DNA from: Sanguinoderma infundibulare
Lineage: Eukaryota > Basidiomycota > Agaricomycetes > Polyporales > Polyporaceae
Length of the DNA: 64,000 nt
Direction of reading: 5' to 3'
Assembly (NCBI GenBank): GCA_032821775.1
Contig: JAVLRN010000002.1
Location: 3,162,001 to 3,226,000 of the forward strand
Shown here: one piece after another, positions 55,399 to 64,000 of the stretch
How the letters are laid out: every line of letters starts with the position of its first letter
How positions within the stretch are numbered: the first letter of the stretch is position 1
Translations under genes and position numbers: made by a program
Notes under the pieces: model-generated
The model's database searches: none
Seen by the model: only the letters and a program-made list of their open reading frames with translations
What the model was told of the DNA's origin: nothing

Positions 55399-57038
55399 CG
55401 TGGCAGTGGGGGTTGAGTAAATGAGGAAAGATTGTTTCCGAGTGTGGAGATTGAAGTTGTGGTCGACCTGCGAGCGTGCACGAGTCTTTTTCTGGGTCCC
55501 GCTGATATATATGCCTTGAGCAGTTGCTGCAGCATCCGACACTAAGGGAGTACGGACCTGGTGCTGCGGCAATTACGTCCGGGTCTTGACAGGTGGAAGC
55601 GTAGTGTTTCCGGAAGACATCGTCTCTGGCGGATCGAATGCTGCAATGTTATTATAAAGACGAGCTCGCAGGATGGATGGTAGTTGATCTACCGTCGCTG
55701 CCTGGGTGACGCACATATTTGGGACAGCTTACAAGTCGTTTGTCTCGACAAGCGTCGTCAGCACTGCTGGTATTAGCATGGGAGAGGTCAGGAACACGTA
55801 CTTACCGCAGCTACCCTCGAGATTCCCCGCGATACAACGTCGCCGCCAGAAGAGATATGAATGATAGCACTCTACACCGTTCCGAATCTCCGCTGCGACA
55901 TTGAGTCTACGGCACATTCAGAGCCCACTAACATTTTGGGCGTTCAGAGAGCTTCCACATTGGATGGCATAGAGTTTATGTTTGGAAGACTCGGATGGCG
56001 AAGCCAACTTGTGACTAGATGGCGTCAACTGTCGTGCCCTGAAGTATATCAGCACTGCGAGAAATCAATAAAACGCATCGAACGACAGACCTTTGGCGGC
56101 GGCTTGGCCCACTGGTGCTACTTAGTGGTCAAGAGGAGGCGCGACGACTACGTCACAGGCACTAGCCACGTGTATCATCGGATTTTCCCGGTGCCTGAGT
56201 AGACCTTGGATATCGCAACTTCCTCCGAGTCCCACTCCTGGACGTTGTTTTTCGCCGAACACAGCGACCAACAGCGGTCAAAGAACCCGGAAACGGTATC
56301 CACTCCGTGGGAAGCTTCGCTCTCTCCACCGGTAACCCCATAACCCAATCTTCGCTGTCCGACTGCAAGGATCTCTGATATGTCGCTGAAGAGGTCCGGA
56401 TGACACAACAGGTAAACGCTTTGCTACTCGCAGATAGAAGTCGTTGAAAATGGATCCTTTCAGTGCCAGATTACTTACCGTCGACTTTCGTCCATTCGAC
56501 ATCCGAATGCCAAGCTGGTCTGATCCTCCACCTCGTCATCAATATAGCGTCGATCTGCTATAGCGACAGACTCATGATGCTGCTACATATTGGCATCGGG
56601 TAGCTCTTCAGAAACTCGATGGTGCCGACGCGGCAACCTTCGTTCTCCTTATCGCCCTCCCCACTGATGGCGGTGACACGGAGGCAAAAAGTCTGTGGGT
56701 TTTTTGGTGGAGCTCCCTGCCCCGCCTGCGGCTGGAATATGTTTCTAGCTCCCACGTTTCCGCGAGGTCGTGGTTGTCGTGGGCATTCTTGTGGCACAGT
56801 CGGCGGCACCCAGTTCGAGCTAGCCGCGTTTTACGCGAGGCGTTGAATCTGATGGCTGGCTGACACTCGTCATCCTCGACTGAGCTTGGCGCGCGCTCTT
56901 TGCCGGATGTGCCTTAAAGGCTTGCTTCCGCAGCGGCGTCATCCATCAACTTTCCCTCTGCCTTTCGAGGCGTTCTCTGCCACTCCTTGAGCGTTTCCCA
57001 GGTCTCCTTGGGCTAACGACCCCTTCGTTCCTTCCAGA
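55399..57038. other. Gene-free stretch
   Basis: 1.6 kb with no supported gene. A minus-strand piece near 56175-56500 vaguely resembles an F-box N-terminus (LFSDISEILAVGQRRLG) but has no continuation. The right end is the promoter and C-rich leader of the GDSL gene. Confidence 0.4.
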
Positions 57039-58225
57039 ATGCTTTCGTTTTCGAGGATCGTGGGTACCGGTGCCGCAATATTACTGGCATCTCGCACCGC
57101 CGTCGCCACCGCCGCAGCACTGTTACCAGGACTCAATATGGTCGCTCAAGCGAGAAACACTTCGTTCTCCGCCATTGTCGCGTTCGGGGACTCGTTTACA
57201 GATAATGGTGGGTGCATAGAGCTTAGGGATCTTTGCATATGCATCTGATTTTGTGTTTTACAGGCAACGGCTCATGGGTCGCGTCGAATCACACCTGGCC
57301 GGCGAACCCAAACTAGTGAGTGGTATCCCGGGGGGCAAATGATGAAACCCAGATCTAAACTCACATTGATTGTCAGCGTTGGTGGTCGGTTCTCCAATGG
57401 TCCAGTATGGGTCGAGTACGTGGCCGGCAACCTTTCCATTCCTCTCGTCGACTTCGCTGTAGGCGGTGGTGGGTCCCCTATTTAATGATGTATGCATGTA
57501 ATCTAGTCCGACATCTCCGCTTACTCCAGCTACGACATCGAACAACCTCACTCAGGGCTACACAGGGCCCAACTCGACTATCCCCGTCCCCTCCGTCGAA
57601 GAGCAGGTCGCCAGCTTCCTCCAGAATGGCGCACCTTCCAATGTCTCGCTCGACGCCCCGCTCTTCGTCCTCCAAGGAGGCGCAAACGACCTCCTCTTCA
57701 ACCTGAACATCACCGCCAATCAATCCTTCTACGCGCTGCTATCTAGCACAGCGCAGCTCGTGTCCAAATACCCCACCGCGCACTTCCTGTTCCTCGACTA
57801 CCCCGACCTCGCGCGTATCCCCATGGCCTCCTATGTCAATGCTACCACCAAGCAGCCGCTGTACACGTATAGCATCGGCCTAGACGATTTGTATCGCAAT
57901 GTCATCCCCCGGGACTTGGAGGCCGTCACGTACGTCGACGTCCTGCGGCTGTTCGCGGAGTGGGACTACTACGCCGAGCCCGCGGCGTTCGGCTTCGGGC
58001 CCTTCGGGGCGTACGGAAGCTGCTTGACTGGCGCGTACGGCGAGACACCGAACGTGACACTATGCGACGATGCGGACCGGATGGTATTCTGGGACGAGTA
58101 TCAGTGAGTCCCCCGTGGCGTGTGGCGGCGTACGTGGGCGGTGGGGCTGACTTTGTCTTCGTAGCCCGACGACACACGCTCATTCTTGGATCGCGAAGCT
58201 AGTATTGGCTGAACTGGGTAATTGA
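57039..58225 (+). CDS. Secreted GDSL/SGNH-family esterase (carbohydrate esterase 16-like), 315 aa
   Basis: Secreted serine esterase; relatives deacetylate plant polysaccharide fragments or cleave lipids. An N-terminal signal-like hydrophobic stretch (IVGTGAAILLASRTAVATAAALL) precedes block I FGDSFTDN with the nucleophile Ser. Block II Gly is in YVGGRFSNGPVW, block III is GGANDLLFN, and block V Asp/His is in WDEYHPTTHAHSWIAKL, all restored by splicing. Exons: 57039-57207, 57264-57315, 57377-57468, 57530-58103, 58165-58225 (948 nt). Several N-x-S/T sites (NTS, NLS, NLT, NST, NVS, NIT) fit secretion and glycosylation. All four catalytic blocks are intact. Exact substrate (acetyl-oligosaccharide or lipid) is open. 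Confidence 0.9.
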
Positions 58226-58462
58226 TTTCGTGTTAGTAGGTAATGGGTAACGGTGTTGTACATTACTCCGTAATTGTCGTCCAGCTGTGGACGCCTTCGG
58301 TGTACTCGATTGCCACTCGTATTACTGGACTGGCCGCTATTTGCGGCACTGAGACGTCCGTCCAAAACGACGTTCTCCGTACAAAGCGTTCCGAGTCATT
58401 TGATACGGGGTCAGTTCTCTTCACGGACAGCCGAGCGCTGATAACAGCCACTCACAGCAACT

Positions 58463-59350
58463 TCAAACGCGCATTAGCCTCGCACCTCGGTGCCCGCTAG
58501 CTGCAACAGCCCACGTACAAACCCGCGCGAACTGGACGCCCCAAGTCTGTATGGAACCATTGGCACCGCATAACGTCTTGCTGAGTTCCTCCCTTCCCTT
58601 CGACGGCGTCACGGTGAGGTTATCGATGAAGACAACCAGGACACGGCTGAGCTTCAAGTATCTCGAGATCGCATTGTGCAAGGGATCCCACAGACCGGGA
58701 GACTTTGCGGCGAACCCGAAGTCGGCGACGACGTACTTCGTCGGGTAGATCTTGAACGTAGGGCGGCAGAGATTGGGCATGGCATGGGCGTTGAAAGCGA
58801 GGAGGTGCGTTTGCGAGCGGATGATGTGGTCGATCCAAAGGACCCCGTTCATGACGGGCCCGCGAAAGTCCAGATTGCACTCAATCCAGACGGTGAGCGA
58901 TTGGAGCGCGCTGCATGCGCGCAAGTCCAACGGAGGTAGCGAATCCCCACAGCACTGATTCTGCTTGTGCGTCGCGCAGCACCGTGTTGAGCTCGTCAAT
59001 GTCGAAGTCAGAGGTCGGTTTGAAGTGGATGGACGTCAGGTGTCCACCCAGCGATGAACGGCGAAGGAAGCCGAAGAGGATTCCGACGCACAAGTCCGAG
59101 GCCTTCGAGCTCAACCAAACGCACGACGACGGGGAGCTGGGGCCCGTCTTTTCGGACACTTGACCTCGCCATTGAAGAGCATTCGCCGTCATCGATCGTC
59201 AGCTTCTGGATTTGCGGGACCAGGCTGATAGCACGGAACAGGTCCCGCGGAGGTCGCCTGTGAACGAGGAGCACCGCATCAAGGCCAGCCAGGAACGGCA
59301 AACGAGGGCGCAGGACGACAACGTGGGTTTGCCTCCTGTAAGTAATTAAG
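58463..59350 (-). pseudogene. Decayed F-box-like/LRR gene
   Basis: Minus-strand leucine-rich segments of one F-box-type protein lie in three different frames: DLFRAISLVPQIQKLTI and VVRLVELEGLGL in one, GGHLTSIHFKPTSDFDIDEL in the next, and LDLRACSALQSLTVWIECNL through VADFGFAAKSPGLWDPL in the third. The frame changes near 59090 and 58945 are not at splice sites, so this is a gene broken by at least two frameshifts. No F-box head was found upstream. Confidence 0.6.
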
Positions 59351-60021
59351 TATAAGCTGGTCTATTTCTGTTGGAAAGGAAGAGGAAGAGGACGGGGGAG
59401 CCTCCGATGTCGTTGGCGGAAACATCCTCCGGCTAGAAACAAGAAATGATCTTGTTAACTAGTCACTCAGGAAAATATGCATCTCGTTCAAGTTGGGCTT
59501 ACTATATTTTAACGTCTGCAGAACCTTTGGATTGAGTTGGATCGAGAAAATAAAAGCCTTTTTGCTCACCAAGTTCCGAGTGGCGGGGTCATCGTAGGCT
59601 ACTTACTGTGAGCGGCTCGACGGCGACCAATGGCGGTCTAGCTGACGTACTCTATTCCCAGCTTATCAAATATGGAAATCCAGTCGTTGCCGTCTCCAAC
59701 CAAGTCGCTGGCCCCTGCACTCATCCCACATCTATCCACACCTTTCTATGCTTGCCCCATCACTCTAGGATATCTGCTGCAGTGCGGAGGAGGGAGAGCT
59801 ACTGCTCTGTCGTCTGACTGGGTCCATATTCGTCGCTGGGTCAAAGACAACGGGCGGACTGAAGACCGGAACGTACAGCTAGGCGGTGGCATTGGCCTGG
59901 AGTGAGGGACGCCAGTCTTCTACTAGCTTGTCTGAGAGAGACATAGCGCTCTGCACGGTGCGCGTTTTCTATGTTTCGTGTAGTTTTCCATCTTCATAAT
60001 CGCTGTTTTCCGTGCAGCACC
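59351..60021. other. Intergenic region
   Basis: Lies between the decayed minus-strand F-box gene and the intact plus-strand one. The last 45 nt (GTAGTT...TGCAG just before CACC-ATG) look like a leader intron. Nothing else supported. Confidence 0.4.
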
Positions 60022-61469
60022 ATGCTCCCTCTCGAGGTGGAGTTCCTTATCGTAGAGCAACTCGACGACAAACCATCCCTTTCATCCTGCTCTTGCGTCT
60101 GCCGCTCCTGGCTACAATTCAGCCGTTTCTGTCTTTTCTCCGACCTCACCATTCGCCTCCCGAGGAAAGACGCCGATAGGCTCGAAGCCTTCCTGCGATT
60201 CCTTTCGCGGTCTTCACGCTCAACTCGTCCACTTGGAAACTACGTCAAGCGTCTCGCACTACGAGGGGAGGACGCATTTCTTCCTGTTTCTGCTGCGTAT
60301 TCTCTCGGCGACTGCACCTGCAGCTCAAACGCGTCGACGAACTCGGACCTAGACCATCTCGCCAACCCTGGGGAAACGGACGTGGACCAAGATGACGAGC
60401 CAGTAGACTGCTTCAATATACCGGTCAGCTCCTTACGTGCTCTCCTGTCTCTGTGCCCCAACGTCAAGATCCTGGATCTGGAGCGACTGCTGCTGTACGA
60501 TGAACCGCCATCTCCACAGTTCGCTACTCTTGTGGCGTCCTTTTATCCTCGTCCGCTGGCGTCACTCTTCGTCGTGGACTGTTCCTCGACAACGAAGGAT
60601 TTGCGGCACTTTTTCGAGGTCATCACCATGTTCACCACCATCGACCAGCTTTACGTCGACTCCGTAGAGTGGGAGCTCCCTGTCGGCAGTCCACGCTACG
60701 AGTTACCCCCGCCGAGCCCCATCATCCGCGACCTCACCCTACAAGCACTGGATGACCCCGGCTGTTCGTCTGCGCTCTATGACTCCTTGCGTCGATCCGG
60801 CTCGCTTGATGGACCCCTCACGACCGTCCAATTCACCGGCTTCACGCTCGAGGAAGTCCTCGGGTTCTTCGACTTCCTTCGGGACGCGGGAAGGAACCTC
60901 ACAGAGCTCTGCATCGACATGTACTTCGCGCTTCGTAGCTCTCCAGGTGCGTGAGCCTTCTGTAGTTGCTCCCAGCCCCGCGCCCATATTTGTCTGACGG
61001 GACTCCCATCTACGCAGGTATGCCAGAGGACTGGCGCGCCGTTACCCTCGACTGCTGCCCCAAACTCGAGAAGTTCATGGTCATATTCGAGTTCGACAAG
61101 CCGGACGAGATGTGCTGGGTGCGCGTCGAAATCATCCGCATCGCGCTGCGCATCTACACCCGCCTCATCGCCACCCGCCCGTCGCTGCGCGAGGTCGCGT
61201 TCTGCATCTACGCTGGCGCGAACGCGCCGCTGGCGTTCTCCCGCAGCGCGGAGTCGCGTCCGGAGGTGTGGGGCGCGCTGGACCGCGCGCTCTCGCAGCT
61301 GCCGAAGCTGGGAGCGATGAAGTTTGTGCTGTGCGACGTGGACGCGAGCGCGCTGGAGAAGTGCAAGACGGAGCTGTGGGCGTTCGTGGAGGAGTTTCTG
61401 CCGGTGACGGTCAAGCGCGGGGTGGTGGCTCTGCGGTCGGAGGAGGAGGAATACCCGGATTTGGATTAG
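60022..61469 (+). CDS. F-box protein with leucine-rich repeats, 458 aa
   Basis: Best-preserved F-box gene here. Starts MLPLEVEFLIVEQLDDKPSL, with CVCRSWLQFSRFCLFSDL completing the F-box (Skp1-binding, SCF ubiquitin ligase adaptor). Then DRLEAFLRFLSRSSR, YVKRLALRG, LCPNVKILDLERLLL, PIIRDLTLQAL, LTTVQFTGFTLEEVLGF and, after the intron, CPKLEKFMVIFEF, SLREVAFCIYAG and LPKLGAMKFVLC, ending in an acidic EEEEYPDLD. Intron 60947-61017 (71 nt, CTGAC branch, CAG acceptor). ATG 60022 is taken; in-frame ATG 59971 would add 17 residues but appears to lie before a leader intron. Target unknown. Confidence 0.83.
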
Positions 61470-61926
61470 GAACAGACGGTCTGCGATGTGTGGTTTAATA
61501 TCTCGTTTTGTTCGAACAGACTAATGGATACAAGATGTGCATGGTTACCAGTTTGGTTGCGTGGACATCAGTTATAACTTCCGAATCGCCGGCAGTTCTC
61601 GTGTGGGTGGGGGTGAACCAACAACATCGACACGTGTCTACTACGAGACCAAAGGAGGCGTGTCCTGACGTATGTTCTCCTTGGGCTGTCGTACTTCGCT
61701 GACGATGTGCCCTACGTTAAGCTGGACGCATTGCGGGAGTCAACTGATCCCCAGCGCACCGTATATGGTCGCATACCCTTGCGTAGGAGTACTAGGCAAA
61801 ATGTTGATCCGTTTCTGTGGATCCATATTACTTCAGCATCAATGGTTGAGGATTGAGTTGTTACGAGAGGTACGCGATTTTTTATAACCATCGTCGATGA
61901 AAAGTTATCGACGTTCAGAGGGACGG
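61470..61926. other. Convergent intergenic stretch
   Basis: Lies between the ends of the plus-strand F-box gene and a minus-strand F-box-like fragment. Nothing supported. Confidence 0.45.
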
Positions 61927-62300
61927 TCAGCGGCCCTGAAACAGCTGTAACTCCAAATTCCATCGGGACGTTGACCGAGGCAAGCATTCTTGCAGCTTAC
62001 GCCTCGCTTCCGCGGCCTTGTACGGGTCTGTTAAATTGTGCCATTTGAGTTTATCGTACATCACGAAGTCAAGACGCTCGAGGCTCATGAACGCGATCAA
62101 CGCCGCATCGAGGGCACGCCAGGCGTTCACCACAGTGTAGTGGGTATATTTGGAACCGGTGACGCGGCCGCAGATGGTCGCCTTGAAGGCGATGTTGCGG
62201 AGGGACGAGCCTGCACACATATGCACAGACGACCGCTGTTTGGGTCGACGCTTTGTGCGGAGTCTGAACCCAAACACCGGATCGAGCCTACGTTCAAGGT
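61927..62300 (-). pseudogene. F-box-like protein, C-terminal fragment
   Basis: Minus-strand frame with WRALDAALIAFMSLERLDFVMYD and KLQECLPRSTSRWNLELQLF, which line up with the end of the neighbouring intact F-box protein (WGALDRALSQLPKLGAMKFVLCD, ELWAFVEEFLPVTVKRGVV). No N-terminal part follows upstream, so this is a stranded 3' end, probably after inversion or deletion. Stop at 61927. Confidence 0.5.
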
Positions 62301-63077
62301 AACCAGTGGCATCCGCGGTGACAGGTGGAGATTTGAATAAAATTGAACCAGATATACCCGTAACACAGCCTCAGCTAGACATAGCGGTGGTCGGGGTCGA
62401 GAATAGAGGCAGGCCCCTGGGGAACATGGTCAGGAGGAGATGGGCATAGAGTCGGAAGTGCTCACTGCCTGAGAACATCGAAAATGCGTAACGATTTTAT
62501 CCGGTGGCCTCGAAAGATAATCGCGGGCAGGCGCAACTAGTTTGATATCCGTGCTTCATATGTAATGTGAGTCAAGGTCTACCCGAAGATCACGGTCTTT
62601 TGCCCTCTTCGCGATGCTCCGTATTCGCTACTCCCGAGTCATGGCGACTAGGCTCATAACCGCTTTTGGTGTTGCGCTGTGCAAGTCGAAAGAAAGGATC
62701 GCAGCGCTCAGTATCGGCGACATACACTGGCAGCATGGGCGAGAGGGCCATACCCTAGACGCTACAGAATCTCCTCCAGGTTTCTCGGGCCGAGAGGCAG
62801 GCTGCGTCGCTTGGTATTCCTCGACTTTAGCTTTTCCCTGCGGAAAAATGCGATGCATACATCAACATCAGGGTTCGCTGGAGGGCAAGCATCCAGGAGA
62901 TAACAAACAAGACGGATGGACTCACTGGCACATTCGTCAACGCAGTGTCCTTCAGATCACCGCCCGGCGCTGGATTCTTCGACGTCCGCGCGTCCCCAGG
63001 CCATATGGGTTCAACAGAGTCGTTCGTGTGGTGCGTGAGGTGCTGATGCGGGTTTGAGCGCTGCCGTTGCTCTTGTC
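62301..63077. other. Gene-free stretch
   Basis: Only open frames without recognisable domains on either strand (for example plus 62614-63057, Arg-rich and unlike its neighbours). Nothing supported. Confidence 0.4.
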
Positions 63078-63396
63078 CTAGACGGTATTCCCCTGCCGAG
63101 GAGGCAACTTGATCTTGTAGCCTAGAAAGCAATAGACTAGAGAGAATACGCACATGTCGGGACAGCAACAACTGAAGGGGATGCGTCCTTCTTTTCTTGG
63201 TACAGTTTTTGTGCATACCAGATGGTGCCAAGACTTGCTGTGACTACCGCGACACCCGCGAGAAGGGCCTGGGAGAAGAGGAAGGGAACAATTTGATACG
63301 CTCACATGATGCACTTGAAATTCAACACATGGTACTCACCCTGCTCCTTGCGCGGATCATCTGTTGAAATCGCTTCACTCCCTCAGGTCCTGACAT
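63078..63396 (-). CDS. Tiny single-pass membrane protein, about 71 aa
   Basis: MSGPEGVKRFQQMIRARSR, then a helix ALLAGVAVVTASLGTIWYA and a charged KLYQEKKDAS tail. A basic N-terminus, one helix and a charged tail is the layout of small mitochondrial inner-membrane assembly proteins, but no family is claimed. Exons 63340-63396, 63154-63268, 63078-63121; the first intron (63269-63339) is convincing. The second (63122-63153) is only 32 nt and doubtful; without it the protein ends seven codons after VAVPT. ATG 63396. Confidence 0.5.
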
Positions 63397-63813
63397 TGTC
63401 GTTGCGTACCCTCAGCGTCGACGTCGACGCCGCAGTCAAGGTCGAATTCGATGGTCCCTTTAACGACAGATGAGACCTTAGAGTCATCGAACAGAGAAAC
63501 GAGGTCTGGGGAATATATGAGCGGTCGAGGCACACAATGAGAAACAAAGACGTCATGATTCTGGTCAAAGTTCACGAAATGCCCCGCGCACTGTGGCGCG
63601 CGCCGCACGTTCGCGAGCTACCACGTGATCGCGTACCGCGCGACGACCCCCATGATCCGCGCGCCATGCCCTGTACACGATAAATCTGTGTAAGCTCTCG
63701 AAAAAATGCCAGCAAAGATGCAGCCATACCTAAACAGGGCTCAAGTACTGTGGAATCGAGCAGGCGACTTCAGATGTTGGAACATTCGCCGATACAACAC
63801 CATCACCAGCTTA
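63397..63813. other. Gene-free stretch
   Basis: Upstream of the small membrane-protein gene and downstream of the DUF4419 gene at the edge. A minus-strand frame (63375-63608) starts with GTG and has no domain. Nothing supported. Confidence 0.4.
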
Positions 63814-64000
63814 TCATACAACGCCACAGGCGAGTCCTCGTTTCTTCACGAACATAAACGTGCACTGGGCGCAAGGACGAACGGTATCCATCACGCCGCT
63901 TCCATTCGCAGATGATATCGAGAAAGCGATATGCCCCGCGTCCATCATGCACCCAAACTCCACGCCATTATCGTTCACGGTGGCGTCAACCTCGGCGTAC
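63814..64000 (-). CDS. DUF4419 protein, C-terminal part (runs off the window)
   Basis: Minus-strand frame entering from the right edge: YAEVDATVNDNGVEFGCMMD, AGHIAFSI, then CTFMFVKKRG and TGA at 63814-63816. This lines up with the end of the 18038-19403 protein (CEVDVLVDDNGEQFDCMMVA, GHVAFAVSG, WFMFVKGKRE). The C-terminus is shorter than in the intact copy: it stops soon after FMFVKK. The rest of the gene is outside the window, so whether it is intact cannot be judged. Confidence 0.75.
   Translation of the reverse strand, partial: YAEVDATVNDNGVEFGCMMDAGHIAFSISSANGSGVMDTVRPCAQCTFMFVKKRGLACGVV

Noticed and set aside
56175..56502. Minus-strand piece resembling an F-box head
   Set aside because: Too short, no continuation into leucine-rich sequence, and frame uncertain.
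62614..63057. 147-codon plus frame near the right end
   Set aside because: Arg/His-rich, first codon not ATG-supported by context, no domain.

Overview
The window is nuclear DNA of a filamentous basidiomycete, most likely a mushroom-forming polypore-type agaricomycete. Evidence: genes are dense and cut by many 45-75 nt GT-AG introns with CTRAC-like branch sites; coding regions are GC-rich with C/G-ending codons; and the families present (P450-reductase fusions, DUF6533, DUF4419, F-box-like LRR genes, RNase III-like, secreted GDSL esterase) are those of Agaricomycetes. No bacterial, viral, tRNA, rRNA or CRISPR features were seen. Gene models were assembled by hand from splice sites, reading frame, family motifs and comparison between paralogues in the window.

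Left block (1-12.6 kb): the 3' part of a self-sufficient cytochrome P450-reductase fusion, two F-box-like genes on the plus strand (one with a frame break), and two minus-strand transporters of the allantoate/nicotinate-type anion:cation symporter (ACS) branch of the major facilitator superfamily (MFS-A, MFS-B). Then a one-helix membrane protein and a C2H2 transcription factor (TF1), both on minus.

Middle block (18-30.4 kb): a DUF4419 gene and a small three-finger C2H2 gene form a unit of about 3.3 kb that has been duplicated in tandem. In the second copy the DUF4419 gene is wrecked while the zinc-finger gene is intact. Two more two-finger C2H2 factors (TF2, TF3) follow. A minus-strand DUF6533 membrane protein and an F-box-like remnant come next.

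Transporter duplication (34.4-42.9 kb): two plus-strand ACS transporters (MFS-C, MFS-D) lie in a tandem duplication of about 4.2 kb that includes promoters and 3' flanks. All 13 exons are the same length in both. A long inverted repeat (43.0-43.4 kb) and a fourth two-finger C2H2 gene (TF4) follow. A relic of TF4 coding sequence lies behind MFS-C, so the duplication once reached into TF4.

Right block (47-64 kb): a second DUF6533 gene, two unidentified membrane proteins, several F-box-like genes in different states of decay, a small RNase III-like protein lacking the catalytic acidic motif, a secreted GDSL/SGNH esterase, a tiny membrane protein, and the 3' end of a further DUF4419 gene at the right edge.

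The region is accessory and fast-evolving: local duplication, decay and rearrangement of F-box, DUF4419, C2H2 and transporter genes. The most unusual structures are (i) an inferred 2-nt micro-exon at the same place in both DUF6533 genes, (ii) one phase-1 intron at the same place inside finger 1 of all six C2H2 genes, and (iii) the 140-bp-arm inverted repeat. No operon-like pathway can be claimed; a link between the ACS transporters and the neighbouring C2H2 factors is only a hypothesis.
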